From Paulinella micropora (lineage: Eukaryota; Cercozoa; Imbricatea; Euglyphida), in the NCBI GenBank assembly GCA_009731375.1, contig BJOX01000341.1, positions 427,299 to 491,298 on the forward strand: DNA of 64,000 bases, written 5' to 3'. How positions within the stretch are numbered: the stretch's first letter is position 1; each line of letters opens with the position of its first letter. Below, piece after piece: positions 1-9,969 of this stretch. The position numbers were made by a program, and so were the translations under genes. The notes beneath the pieces were generated by a model, which was not told where the DNA came from, searched no databases, and saw nothing but the letters and a program-made list of their open reading frames with translations.

Positions 1-15
1 GATCAGGAGGAGAAA

Positions 16-46
<31 letters not shown>

Positions 47-240
47 GAGGACTGGAAAAGAAGGCAGGACTTCCTGTACATCGACCAACCTAGCAACAAA
101 CACAAAACCAGACAGACAGATAGATAGATAGATACTCAGATTAGTTCTAGGAACCCAAAAACGACAGCGCGTGCGTTCTCTCTCTCTCTCTCTCGGTCCG
201 GAGAGAGAGAGGGGAGGGGGGGGGGGGGGGGGGGGGGGGG
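1..240. repeat. GA/GATA microsatellites ending in poly-G
   Basis: Purine (GA)n at 15-60, a short unique stretch, a (GATA)n run at 117-133, a CT/GA palindrome at 178-212, then a poly-G tract running into the first gap. No gene seen. Confidence 0.8.
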
Positions 241-548
241 NNNNNNNNNNNNNNNNNNNNNNNNNNNNNNNNNNNNNNNNNNNNNNNNNNNNNNNNNNNN
301 NNNNNNNNNNNNNNNNNNNNNNNNNNNNNNNNNNNNNNNNNNNNNNNNNNNNNNNNNNNNNNNNNNNNNNNNNNNNNNNNNNNNNNNNNNNNNNNNNNNN
401 NNNNNNNNNNNNNNNNNNNNNNNNNNNNNNNNNNNNNNNNNNNNNNNNNNNNNNNNNNNNNNNNNNNNNNNNNNNNNNNNNNNNNNNNNNNNNNNNNNNN
501 NNNNNNNNNNNNNNNNNNNNNNNNNNNNNNNNNNNNNNNNNNNNNNNN
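241..548. other. Assembly gap (N run)
   Basis: 308 N. Other N runs are at 3638-3647, 4086-4095, 8681-8690, 12729-12738, 18762-18944, 20773-20871, 28479-28628, 32003-32012, 33965-33974, 36240-36465, 43136-43145, 46233-46365, 59984-60284, 62774-62783 and 63534-63646. Most abut poly-G, poly-C or poly-A, so they look like sequencing failures at homopolymers. Confidence 0.95.
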
Positions 549-550
549 AC

Positions 551-605
551 CTGCATTGCAGGCAAGTAGGAAATTTTTGCCCGCCACTTGATGCACAATC
601 AGGCT
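551..605 (-). CDS. Orphan internal exon, cystatin-like motif
   Basis: On the minus strand a CAG acceptor precedes 55 nt of open unique sequence ending in AATGCAG before GT, which touches the gap. The phase-0 translation begins SLIVHQVAG and continues KNFLLACNA. HQVAGKNF resembles the QxVxG hairpin loop of cystatins (family knowledge), but the first Gln is replaced by His and no other cystatin feature is visible, so this is only a hint. It could be a far 3' exon of Gene B (phase 0 in) or belong to another gene. Confidence 0.4.
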
Positions 606-965
606 CTGCGTACACACACGCCCCGATCAGTCAATAGATAGATAGATAGATAGATGGATGGATGGATGGATAGATAGATAGATAGATAGGTAGATAGATA
701 GATAGACGGATGGATGGATGGATATACATACTATTAACCAACACAGGTTGGACAGCGCTACCACGTCTGTTTTGAGAATGTGACCATATTGTTTAATGTC
801 TATGAGGAGTGCTTGCTGGACGATGATAAAGGTAGAACGTGCAAGGCAGAAAACGCATCCAATTGCGCCTTGCTGTTGCTACTGTTCCTAACTTGACGTG
901 CAGTGGGTAGAATGATGATGATGATGACGATAATAGTAGTAATAGTAGTAGTAGTGGTAGTAGTA

Positions 966-998
<33 letters not shown>

Positions 999-1005
999 GT
1001 GTATT
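606..1005. repeat. GATA/GGAT array, short unique part, (ATT)n tail
   Basis: GATA and GGAT repeats at 630-722, about 170 bases of unclassified unique sequence, then an AAT/GAT trinucleotide array at 911-1000. On the minus strand this array is the 3' (ATT)n tail of the adjoining repeat at 1006-1440. Confidence 0.6.
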
Positions 1006-1440
1006 GATCTGTCATGGCTGAGTCCAAGGACCATGCGCCTCCATCCCTCGACCCAACAGTCACACAGTGAATGTTGGGGAGGGAAGAGTGACTCTAACCA
1101 TGAATAGCTACCCGCCCGGCGTGTCGGATACCTTGCAGGGAATCAACTGCAAATGATTGATGTTCCCTATGAGAGAATTCCACAAGACTGGGTATAAGTC
1201 GAATGGAGGTACTCAAGGGGGGTAGCAGACATTTCATGCGGTCTGCCAGCGCATGAGGACGTTTTGTGGTAAGTGTCTGGGACGCCTCGAAACCTGTCAC
1301 CACCCCTAGATAGATCTCGGAATGTATATACCCCTGTGATCCCACGTGATGTCTTTTAAAAACAACACAACAGCGTAGCCTCGGAACCAGTGAGAAGAGG
1401 CCCAAGCACCTCTTCCTGTGGGGTGCCATACTGTGCACCC
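1006..1440 (-). mobile_element. ATT-tailed retroelement, family A
   Basis: About 430 bp nearly identical in plan to the plus-strand copies at 57274-57655 and 59196-59818. On the minus strand it starts GGAGGGGTGCACAGTATGG and ends with a block containing GATGGAGGCGCATGG, then an (ATT)n tail. No convincing coding frame. A non-autonomous non-LTR element is inferred from the shared 3' end with simple-repeat tail. Confidence 0.65.
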
Positions 1441-1444
1441 CTCC

Positions 1445-1519
<75 letters not shown>

Positions 1520-1760
1520 GAACTTCTCTGTCCATGGCGCTGATGCAAAGCTGCACATGTGCCCATCGTCTCACCCGCGAGTGGAGTCCGAAAGATTTAC
1601 CAATAGATAACTGACATCCCCGCAGGGCAGCTCCAAGCCTTCTAGACAGACCAATACTTTCAAAGAAAACATACGTTGAAAATACTGGCACCGACGGGAA
1701 TCGAACTGGCGACAGGTCCCATTTGGTATTGAACTTGACCACTGGGCTATCGCGGTGCCA
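1441..1760 (-). mobile_element. tRNA-derived SINE, copy 1
   Basis: On the minus strand the first 75 nt (1760-1686) look like a tRNA: paired ends GGCACCG/CGGTGCC, an A-box-like TAGCCCAGTGG and a B-box-like GTTCGATTCC. A body of about 170 bp follows, containing GGTGAGACGATGG, and then an (ATT)n tail at 1447-1518. tRNA head, body and simple-repeat tail are the defining SINE parts. It is inserted at the edge of the tail of the next copy. Confidence 0.8.
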
Positions 1761-1790
1761 CTAATAATAATAATAATAATAATAATAATG

Positions 1791-1824
<34 letters not shown>

Positions 1825-2094
1825 TAGTGCTTCTCTGTCAATGGCTGATGCATTTCTGCACATGCGCCTCCATCGTCTCACCCGTGAGGGGAGTACGAAG
1901 AATTGACGATAAGCTCTAATGACACCCCCGCAAGGGCAGTTCCAACACTTCCAGACGGGCCGGTATGTTCAATGAAAATACTGGTCCAGAAATAGACCGG
2001 TATGTTCAATGAAAATACTGGTGGCACCGACGGGAATCGAACTGGCGACAGGGCCCAGATGGTAGAACTTGACCACTGGGCTATCACGGTGTCC

Positions 2095-2097
<3 letters not shown>
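1761..2097 (-). mobile_element. tRNA-derived SINE, copy 2
   Basis: Same SINE as copy 1. The tRNA-like head is at 2094-2022 on the minus strand, with the same A- and B-box motifs and one mismatch in the closing stem (GGACACC versus GGTGCC). The body has a duplicated CCGGTATGTTCAATG segment and the tail is the (ATT)n at 1762-1825. Two copies lie head to tail, joined by their ATT tails. Confidence 0.8.
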
Positions 2098-2154
<57 letters not shown>

Positions 2155-2274
2155 GTATTAGTAGTAGTAGTGATAATAATAATAATAACAATAATACTAA
2201 TAATACAAAACATGCGGCTAGACCTGTGCAGAGGCCAACGGGTCGAGAATGTCACCGGTGATACCCCCCTTGCC

Positions 2275-2330
<56 letters not shown>

Positions 2331-2367
2331 ATAATATATATATATAATAATAATATATATATATAAT

Positions 2368-2406
<39 letters not shown>

Positions 2407-2506
2407 GTATGTATGTGTGTGTGTGTGTGTGTCGGTCACGCCTCCTTTCCCGCCACGTTCAACGCACCAGCTATCTCTATCTATCTATATCTATTTATCT
2501 ATCTAA

Positions 2507-2538
<32 letters not shown>

Positions 2539-2617
2539 AATGCCCCTTCCCCCCTGCGCCACGACCAACACAGACCAGCTATCTATCTATCTATCTATCT
2601 ATCTCTATCTATCTATC
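2098..2617. repeat. AAT, TA and TATC arrays
   Basis: (AAT)n at 2095-2205, a 70-bp unique spacer, (TA)n with TAATAA interruptions at 2275-2403, (TATG/TG)n at 2405-2432 and (TATC)n at 2470-2610. No gene seen. Confidence 0.85.
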
Positions 2618-2731
2618 GAGCGTAGTGCTGCTCGATAGTGCTCATCCGCAGCCCGCTACCCAGTCGCCGATTGGCGGCGGGGTGCAATGGATGCCTATGT
2701 CTTCGGATATGCAGAGCTGATAGACCAAACA

Positions 2732-2732
<1 letters not shown>
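2618..2732 (+). mobile_element. TATC-tailed retroelement, family C, 5'-truncated
   Basis: Its 3' part matches the copies at 14967-15002, 24565-24645 and 30057-30349. It carries the conserved ATGCCTATGTCTTCGG motif and ends AGAGCTGATAGACCAAAC just before a (TATC)n array. Copies share the 3' end and differ in 5' start, as in LINE 5' truncation. One frame reads [15 protein letters not shown] followed by a stop. Confidence 0.65.
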
Positions 2733-2770
<38 letters not shown>

Positions 2771-2986
2771 TGCACGTAGAGAAACCATGCTCAGAAACGT
2801 GCAAAAGCATTCGTAGGTATATCAATAACTTTCTGCATTACCATTATTATTATTATTATTTTATTATTATTACTATTATTATTATTATCATTATTATTAT
2901 TGTTATTGTTGTTACTACTACTACTACTACTTCTACTACTACTACTACTACCACTACCACTGCTACTACTACTACTACTACTTCTA

Positions 2987-3026
<40 letters not shown>

Positions 3027-3042
3027 GTGTGTGTGTGTGTGT

Positions 3043-3095
<53 letters not shown>

Positions 3096-3184
3096 AGCGG
3101 AGGAAGGAGAGAGGGAGGGAGAGAGAGAGGCATACTTGTTCCCACTTCAGCAACGGCGTCCTGCACAAGAATAAGATAAATAAA

Positions 3185-3215
<31 letters not shown>

Positions 3216-3330
3216 TAATAATAATAGTAATAATAATAATAATAATGATAATAAATGAATAAAAAATAAATAAATAAATAAATATAAATAAATAAATAAA
3301 TAAACAGATAAATAAATAAATCAACGGCAA
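2733..3330. repeat. TATC, TTA, CTA, GA and TAAA arrays
   Basis: (TATC)n, then about 70 unique bases, (TTA)n at 2843-2900, (CTA)n at 2913-2985, (TTA)n at 2988-3026, (GT)n, (GA)n at 3047-3090, and (TAAA/TAA)n at 3176-3325. No gene seen. Confidence 0.85.
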
Positions 3331-3500
3331 GTTAACGTACTACGAGCGAGCCGTAAATGCTATTCTGATAAGCATCAAAGCAAGTTGATTTTTCCGGTTG
3401 CTGTTGTTTTTCATTGCTCTGTCTTTGTTGAATATTGTTATCAATGCAATTTCATGAGCAAGCCGCGAAGGTTTACTTTCTCTTCTTTTCGTTTTTGAAG
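3331..3500 (-). other. Unique island, possible terminal exon
   Basis: About 170 bases of non-repeat sequence. One minus-strand frame over 3342-3440 runs through a Gln/Asn-rich stretch and CFDAYQNSIYG to a TAA stop, and would suit a C-terminus of Gene B. The acceptor is poor, so I do not assert an exon. Confidence 0.2.
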
Positions 3501-3680
3501 AGTTTATATGCATACATACAGGCATACATATAATCATACATGCATGCATTCATACACACATAGGTTGCAGTCCAGACTACACACATCAAGAAGTCCTACC
3601 GCCCCCCCCCCCCCCCCCCCCCCCCCCCAAAAAAACANNNNNNNNNNTATACATACATGCATGCATACATACATACATAC

Positions 3681-3725
3681 CAGTTCCAATTTGCCACCCA
3701 CCAGCTTCCTCTCCACGACCACCAC
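3681..3725 (-). CDS. Gene B exon 4 (candidate)
   Basis: An island between microsatellites: minus-strand acceptor CTACAG, 45 nt, donor GTATGT. All three frames are open. Phase 0, which fits exon 3, reads VVVVERKLVGGKLEL. The same island also has plausible splice borders on the plus strand, where it would be Pro-rich, so the strand is not certain. Confidence 0.4.
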
Positions 3726-3858
3726 CTGTAGGTAGGTAGGTAGATAGATAGATAGATAGATAGAAGATAGATAGATACACATACGTACGTATGTACGTAC
3801 ATACATACATACATACATACATACATACCTACATACATACATACATACATAAGTCAAC

Positions 3859-3955
3859 CTTGTTTTCGCCGTACAGGTTGTTGGTAAGAGTGTAGCCAAA
3901 GCCCAGCACTTGATTGTGTGGGGTCGCTGTGGGATTCTGATTATTGTACCCATAC
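3859..3955 (-). CDS. Gene B exon 3, Asn/Tyr-rich
   Basis: 97 nt on the minus strand, with an acceptor CAG at 3958-3956 and the last codon AAG followed by GTTGAC. The first base completes a Trp codon begun in exon 2. The rest reads YGYNNQNPTATPHNQ then VLGFGYTLTNNLYGENK. Composition (N, Y, G, T) matches exon 2 and is unlike the flanking repeats. Phase in 2, out 0. Confidence 0.6.
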
Positions 3956-4139
3956 CTGACGTTCAACACAGCTGGAAGTCAATACCTCAACTTGCATTTT
4001 CTTTCTTTCTGACGTTTGTTTCTATTGCATTTGTGTGTGTGTGTGTGTGTGTTTTTTTTTGGGGGGGGGGGGGGGGGGGGAAAAGNNNNNNNNNNATACA
4101 ATGTCACGTTATATATGAAGACGATAGTAGTCAATATGA

Positions 4140-4340
4140 TGTAATGCAATACATGGATTTTCAAATGTAGTATGAAATATCATATTACATATGACAGAAA
4201 TATCATATTATATATGGCATTATATTTTACATAATATTAGAGCATATCATATTACGATGTATTATATTATAAATTCCCGAGACTGACCGACGAAAAAAGG
4301 GTGTGCATTCTTGGTTATGTATATTAAACGTCTCTAAATA
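4140..4340. other. AT-rich intron of Gene B
   Basis: A/T-rich sequence with loosely repeated ATCATATTA and TATATGG words. No motif recognised. Confidence 0.5.
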
Positions 4341-4363
4341 ATTATATCACATACACTAGTTAC

Positions 4364-4480
4364 CAGTTGTTGTACCAAGCTGGTCCGCTGCTGCTGTAAT
4401 ATGGTGCCATCCCGAAAGGGTTGCTGTAAGGGTTGGCGTTGTTGATGTTAGAATACCAATTGCTCAACTCGACAGCGGAG
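4364..4480 (-). CDS. Gene B exon 2, Asn/Tyr/Ser/Pro-rich
   Basis: 117 nt on the minus strand. The acceptor ATAG follows a T-rich tract, and the donor GTAACT comes after AACTG. The translation contains AVELSNWYSNINNANP, YSNPFGMAPYYSSSG and PAWYNN. Read straight through, the donor would give TGG TAA, so an unspliced reading would stop here. The splice is preferred because the next exon continues the same composition in phase. Phase in 2, out 2. Confidence 0.6.
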
Positions 4481-4679
4481 CTATGTGTAATGCACGCAAA
4501 GATAAATAAAAGAATGGAACAGACTGATAGGTAAAATTTGGGTTTGTTGGTAGAGAGGGGTGGGTGGTTAGGTAAAACAGGACTGCCAGGTAAATAAGAG
4601 AAACATTACTACTCTTCTTTCTCTTTTTCTTCTGCTTGTTCGTGACCTTGAGAGATTGGGTACATGATCTAAATGAGTT

Positions 4680-5116
4680 GGATGTCCCATCGTTGCACAG
4701 ATTTCTTCTTCTTCTTCTTCTTCTCTCCATCTCCTTTTTCAACTCGCAGTTTCCGTCTTAGGAGAAAAAGAACGAAAGAAAGAAAAGAAGAAAAGAAAAG
4801 AAAACTGAAAAGAAAGAAAAGAAAGAAAAGAAAGAAAAAATAAAGAAAAGAACAGAAAAAAAGAAGAAAGAAAAGGAAAGGAAAAGAAAAGAAGAGCAAA
4901 GAGGAACAGAAAGGAAAGGAAAGAAGAAAGAGAACAGAAGAAATCAATGGCCTTCGGGATAACGATTTGTATGGATGACCTCTGATTTAATGAAGTTACT
5001 GTTACTTTCACAAGTGACCTCTGGTCATCCAAAGGCAAAGGCAAAGAAAGAAAGAAGACGAAGAAAAGAAAAGAAAGCAAAACAAAACAAAAAAGTCAAA
5101 CAAAACAAGACAAACA

Positions 5117-5147
<31 letters not shown>

Positions 5148-5163
5148 CATAACAAAACAAAAC

Positions 5164-5204
<41 letters not shown>

Positions 5205-5238
5205 CAAAGCAAAATAAAACAAAACAAAACAAAACAAC
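4680..5238. repeat. Purine-rich and (AAAAC)n intron of Gene B
   Basis: (CTT)n, then GAAAA/GAAAG-rich DNA at 4770-4950, a short unique stretch, then (AAAAC)n at 5080-5237. This forms Gene B intron 1 on the minus strand. Confidence 0.7.
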
Positions 5239-5339
5239 CTGTCCTTTTGGGAATTAGTTGGAGTATTTTGCTGGTTCTTGTTGCCATGGCAAAACGGTAG
5301 GAATAGCGTCCAAAAGAGCAGAGTAAAGGGAACCACCAT
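5239..5339 (-). CDS. Gene B exon 1, signal peptide
   Basis: Starts at ATG 5339-5337 on the minus strand and runs 101 nt to GGACAG, followed by GTTGTT. The N-terminus MVVPFTLLFWTLFLPFCHG is a clear hydrophobic signal peptide with a likely cleavage near HG/NK, followed by a polar Asn/Gln/Thr stretch. Phase out 2 matches exon 2. Gene B is thus inferred to be a small secreted protein rich in Asn, Tyr, Ser and Pro, in the style of extracellular-matrix or structural secreted proteins. No family is recognised. It lies antisense to, and close beside, the 5' end of the visible part of Gene A. Confidence 0.6.
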
Positions 5340-5369
5340 TTGTTAGACTTTTTGTTTTTGCGACTTGAG

Positions 5370-5453
5370 AATTTCAAGGCTGAGTGGGGACCAACGGTCG
5401 TATTTTACATAGACCTGACGATTCATTCTGTACCAAAAAGCGCTGCCCGGCAG
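5370..5453 (+). CDS. Possible upstream exon of Gene A (A0)
   Basis: After a T-rich tract ending GAG there are 84 open nt ending CGGCAG before GTTTAG. The translation is NFKAEWGPTVVFYID then LTIHSVPKSAARQ, phase 0 to 0, which fits exon A1. It would sit just outside the membrane segment. An overlapping alternative in another frame (5454-5560, ending GGGGTG before GTAAGA) is also phase-compatible. I cannot choose between them. Confidence 0.4.
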
Positions 5454-5779
5454 GTTTAGGCTCCCAGTGGAAGTTGATTCGGATGAAAAATCGTCCTGAC
5501 ACCACCAGTTGCCAAAAGCAGTTCTTTTTCCCCAAAAAAGAGAATTTGGGGTCTGGGGTGGTAAGACTACGTGCTAGTCAAGTGGCACCTGACCCAATTT
5601 CCCGGCCAGGCGCGAAACGGTACACGAAACGGCCGTAGTTTTAGCCACTGCGTAAAGCGGAGATACCGTTTTCACCGCAAAGAACGGAGTGGGAAAAAAT
5701 TTCATGGAGTCCCTGGAGTTTTGATAAGGGTTAATGAAAACTTGGGCCATGAATCATGAATCCACCATGGAAAATTTAT

Positions 5780-6015
5780 GGAAACATTAAGTTCTGCGAC
5801 CAGAATCATCATAGAATCCAGAATCATTATAGAATAAAATCCAGAATCATTATGATTCTATAATGATTCTCTGTCTGTTAATTTAATAAGAAGCAAATTG
5901 TGCAGAAAATAAAGAGTCTAGTCTTGATTCTGGTCGCAGATCTGTCTGGTCGCAGATCGCCAAAACGTTCTGCGACCAGAATCATATACGGTCGCAGATC
6001 TGGTCGCAGAACTCA
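5780..6015. repeat. Short palindromic repeat cluster
   Basis: The words CTGCGACCAGAATCAT and CAGATC are repeated four or five times in both orientations, with an ATCCAGAATCATTATGATTC hairpin. No gene seen. Confidence 0.5.
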
Positions 6016-6075
6016 CTGCTTCTAGAATAACTCAAACAATAGGAAGGCTTTCAAGATGGAGAGAGAGAGAGAGAG

Positions 6076-6128
<53 letters not shown>

Positions 6129-6270
6129 GAACATACCAAACAGGCGCAATGCACAGGCAAACGGTAGACAGACAGTACGGTTTTCAATTATGCTCACGCT
6201 GTGTGTGTGTGTGTGTGTGCGTGCGTGCGTGCGTGTGTGTGTGTGTGCGTGTGCGTGTGCGCGTGCGCGC

Positions 6271-6302
<32 letters not shown>

Positions 6303-6365
6303 GTGCGTGTGTGCGTGTGTGTGTGTGTGGTGTGTGGTGTGTGTGTGTGTGTGTGTTCCTCTAAG
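6016..6365. repeat. GA and GT arrays
   Basis: (GA)n at 6058-6130, a unique spacer, then (GT)n with GC interruptions at 6199-6356. These form the 3' end of the intron before exon A1. Confidence 0.85.
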
Positions 6366-6504
6366 AATCGTAACAAGAATCGAATTAGGGCGTTTGTTCC
6401 GACAATGCAAACAAGCATTTTTGTGGGTTCTTTTCTTCTACTGATCCTTACCGTCATCTGCCTGCTGAATTGGTACTTGGCCGATCGTCGACGGCGCAAC
6501 GCAG
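6366..6504 (+). CDS. Gene A exon A1, transmembrane segment
   Basis: 139 nt between a TCTAAG acceptor and CGCAG before GTATGT. After a basic stretch ([10 protein letters not shown]) it reads [20 protein letters not shown], about 21 hydrophobic residues, then [12 protein letters not shown]. The positive residues after the helix suggest that the C-terminal side is cytoplasmic. Phase 0 in, 1 out. First securely placed exon of Gene A; earlier exons must lie upstream, partly or wholly outside the window. No family recognised. Confidence 0.7.
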
Positions 6505-6685
6505 GTATGTATGTATGTGTGTGTATGTGTGTGTGTGTGTGTGTGTGTTGGTAGGTAGGTAGGTCGTGTAGTGCAGTGTAGTGTAGTGTAGTGTAGTGTA
6601 GTGTAGTAGTGTAGTGTAGTGTAGTGAAGTGCAGTGCATGCATATGCGTGCGTGTATGCGTGCACGTGTGAGTGTGTGTGTGTGC

Positions 6686-6732
<47 letters not shown>

Positions 6733-7003
6733 TGTGTGTGTGTGTGTGTATGTGTGTGTATGTGTGTGCGTGTGTGCGTGTGTGTGTCTGTGTGGTGTGT
6801 GTATTGTGTGTGCGTGTGTGTGTGTGCGTGTGTGTGTGTGTGCGTGTGTATGTATGTATGTATATATGTATGTATGTATGCATGTATGTATGCATACACA
6901 TAAATACATACGTAAATACATTCATACATACATACATACATATGTACATTCATATATATACCTACATACATACATACATACATACAAACAAACAAACAAA
7001 CAA

Positions 7004-7036
<33 letters not shown>

Positions 7037-7315
7037 CATACATACATACATACATATATACATACATACATACATACATACACACGCACATGCACACATG
7101 CAACACATGCGCACATACACATGCGCACATGCATATATACATACATGCATACATGCGTACAAACATAAATACATGCATGCATGCATGCATGCATATATAC
7201 ATACATACATACATACGTACATACATACGTACATACTACATGTAATATATGTTATGTATGTGCGTATGTGCGTATGTATATATTTGCGTATGTGCTTATG
7301 TATGTATATGTGTAC

Positions 7316-7346
<31 letters not shown>

Positions 7347-7491
7347 TGTATGTTTGTTTGTTATGTATGTATGTATGTATGTATGTTATGTATGTATGTA
7401 TGTATGTATGTATGTAGTATGTATGTATGTCGTGTATGTATGTATGTTATGTATGCATGTTATGTATGTATGTATGTATGTATGTATGCAG
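6505..7491 (+). repeat. GT, GA, TATG and TACA arrays
   Basis: Intron of Gene A made of (GTAGT)n, (GT)n, (GA)n at 6688-6730, (TATG)n and (TACA)n. Nothing else seen. Confidence 0.85.
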
Positions 7492-7525
7492 CGCGCGAAG
7501 CCGAGCACGAAGACTCTATACCGAG
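7492..7525 (+). CDS. Gene A exon A2 (microexon)
   Basis: 34 nt with acceptor GCAG and donor GTTGTT, the only non-repeat sequence between a TATG array and a TATC array. Adding the G left from A1 gives A REAEHEDSIP and two bases of an Arg codon. Phase 1 in, 2 out, which fits both neighbours exactly. Confidence 0.65.
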
Positions 7526-7530
7526 GTTGT

Positions 7531-7584
<54 letters not shown>

Positions 7585-7844
7585 CGTCTATCTATCTATC
7601 CATCCATTTATCTATCCATCCATTTATCCATCCATCCATCCATCCATCCATACATGCATACATACATACATACATACATACATACATACAAGCATGAATG
7701 CATGCATATATACATACATACATACATACATACATACATACATACTAACACACATACATGCATGCATACATACATACATACATAAATACACACACATACA
7801 TGCTAACACACATACACACACACATACATACATACATACAGACA

Positions 7845-7918
7845 TACAATGTGTATGTGATGTTTCTTGACAGACTTGGCCAGCTGGAAGACCTGGCCAG
7901 TGATTCATTTAGCTACAT
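7845..7918 (+). pseudogene. Truncated copy of exon A3
   Basis: Repeats the last ~28 bases of the intron, the TTGACAG acceptor and the first ~45 bases of exon A3 with two or three changes. It then breaks into a TACA array after TTTAGCTAC. No donor. The intact exon begins about 210 bases downstream. Confidence 0.8.
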
Positions 7919-8082
7919 ACATACATACATACATACATACATACATACATACATACATACATACATACATAATAACACACTTGCATGCATACATGCAGAC
8001 ATACATACATACATACATACATACATGCATACATGCGTACATAAATACAGACATACAATGTGTATGTGATGTTTGTTGACAG

Positions 8083-8175
8083 ACTTGGCCAGCTGGAAGA
8101 CCTGGCTAGTGATTCATTTAGCTACCCCCCTACCCCAGAGCGAGAGGACAAAACACCGGAAGATACTATTCACAA
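8083..8175 (+). CDS. Gene A exon A3
   Basis: 93 nt between TTGACAG and a GTATCC donor after CACAA. Translation: R LGQLEDLASDSFSY then PPTPEREDKTPEDTIHK, an acidic Pro/Thr-rich segment with proline-directed phosphosite-like TPE motifs. Phase 2 in, 2 out. Confidence 0.7.
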
Positions 8176-8268
8176 GTATCCTTCTATCTTCTTCTTCTTC
8201 TTCTTCTTCTTCTTCTTCTTCTTCTTCTTCTTCTTCTTCTTCTTTCTTTCTTTCTTTCTTTCTTTCTC

Positions 8269-8304
<36 letters not shown>

Positions 8305-8487
8305 GCTTCCTTTCTTCTTCTTCTTCTTCTTCTTTTTCTTCCTCTTCTTCTTCTTCTTCTTCTTCTTCTTCTTCTTCTTCCTCTTCCTCTTCTTCTTCTT
8401 CTTCTTCTTCTTCAATCACAACAATAGCAGCAGCAGCGGCAGCGGCTATCACTATTATTATTATTATTATCATTATTATTATTATCA

Positions 8488-8527
<40 letters not shown>

Positions 8528-8531
8528 CATT

Positions 8532-8617
<86 letters not shown>
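8176..8617 (+). repeat. CTT/CTTT and TTA arrays
   Basis: (CTT)n and (CTTT)n at 8186-8413, a short CAGCAGCGG patch, and (TTA)n at 8452-8617. Confidence 0.9.
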
Positions 8618-8618
<1 letters not shown>

Positions 8619-9695
8619 CCCTGAAAGGTGTTGGAGAAGGGGGTGGGGGGTTTGGGGGGGGGGGGGGGGGAAAAAAAAATNNNNNNNNNNGGAAATGAAA
8701 ATTGTGTACCCCACCCCACCCAGCCCCCAAATCGGCACCCCTGTCGGAATAAATCATGGTTTGTGGGAACGAGGAGGAGTTCGCTCATATTTGCAGGGTG
8801 GTTAGCCCAGACTCGATCTTGATGCTGATATATAACATCTTTGGAATTCACGCAAATATTTGCGTTAGGGGAGTGTCTTGAATGCCAAAGTTCCTTCTTT
8901 TTTTGGCCTTTTTTTGCATCCCCCATCGGAATAAATTATGGTTTGTGGGAACCAGGAGTTGGGATCTCTATTGACAGGGTGGTTAGCCCCAGACTCGATC
9001 TTGATGCTTGTATAATTTTTTTGGAATTCACGCAAATATTTGCCTTAGGGGAGTGTCCTGAATGCCAAAATTCCTTGTTTTTTGGCAGTACTTGCCAGTG
9101 CCTCCGGCAATTGAACCTACCCTGTCGACGGGGCAGGGGGGTTCCGGTGGGCCCTCCCCCCGGGAACCACAGCCCTGTGACTGTACGTACCCGTTTTGGT
9201 CACGGGTGGCACCCACACCTGCAAATTGAGGTTTTTTGCCACCAGGCGCCCTTTGCGACACCTCCGGCAATTCAACGTACCCTGTCGAAGGGAAAGGGGG
9301 GGGTCCGGGGGAGCCCTGCGATTGTACGTATCCGTTCTGTTCGCGGGTGGCACCCACACCTGAAAATTGAGGGTTTTTCCACCAGGCGCCCTTTGCGGCA
9401 CCTCCGGCAATTCAACGTACCCTGTCGAGGGAAAGGGGGTGGTCCGGGGGAACCCTGCGATTGCTCGTACCCGTTCTGGTCGCGGGTGGCACCCACACCT
9501 GAAAATTGAGGTTTTTTGCCACCAGGCGCCTTTTGCGGCACCTCCGGCAATTCAACGTACCCTGTCGAAGGGAAAGGGGGCGGGAGGGGGGGGGTTCCGG
9601 GGGGCCCTCCAAAAAGTGATAAGAAGTGGGGCTGGCGGGGGTTGGTGCGTTCGCGCACCGGTAAACCATCCTTTCAGGTGTTGGCGCAGCCCCTA

Positions 9696-9696
<1 letters not shown>
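8618..9696 (+). mobile_element. ATT-flanked complex repeat, unit 1
   Basis: Begins CCTGAAAGGTGTTGGAGAAG after an ATT array and ends CATCCTTTCAGGTGTTGGCG before another, so the borders are partly inverted repeats. Inside are two ~190-bp repeats holding AATAAATCATGGTTTGTGGG, then four ~125-bp repeats holding GCACCTCCGGCAATTCAACG. No ORF of known type. Related units follow at 9970 and 11487. Confidence 0.6.
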
Positions 9697-9769
<73 letters not shown>

Positions 9770-9878
9770 CCCTGATAACAACTAACAAACAACAACCACA
9801 ATGACACACCACCACCACCCACTCACAGAAAACAATCATTTTCTTGCTTTCTTGCTTTCTTTCTTTCTTTCTTTCTTT

Positions 9879-9910
<32 letters not shown>

Positions 9911-9969
9911 GTTTTCATTCATTCTTTCTTTCTTTTCCACCCCATTTTATTTTGTAGTTTTATTATTAT
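9697..9969 (+). repeat. TTA and CTTT arrays
   Basis: (TTA)n at 9700-9768, a CACCAC-rich spacer, then (CTTT)n at 9842-9935. Confidence 0.85.

Noticed and set aside
1686-1760. Functional tRNA gene
   Set aside because: The head has tRNA boxes and paired ends but continues into a SINE body and ATT tail, and a related copy has a broken stem.
4739-5080. Membrane-like frames rich in F and L on the minus strand
   Set aside because: They come from purine/pyrimidine simple sequence in Gene B intron 1.
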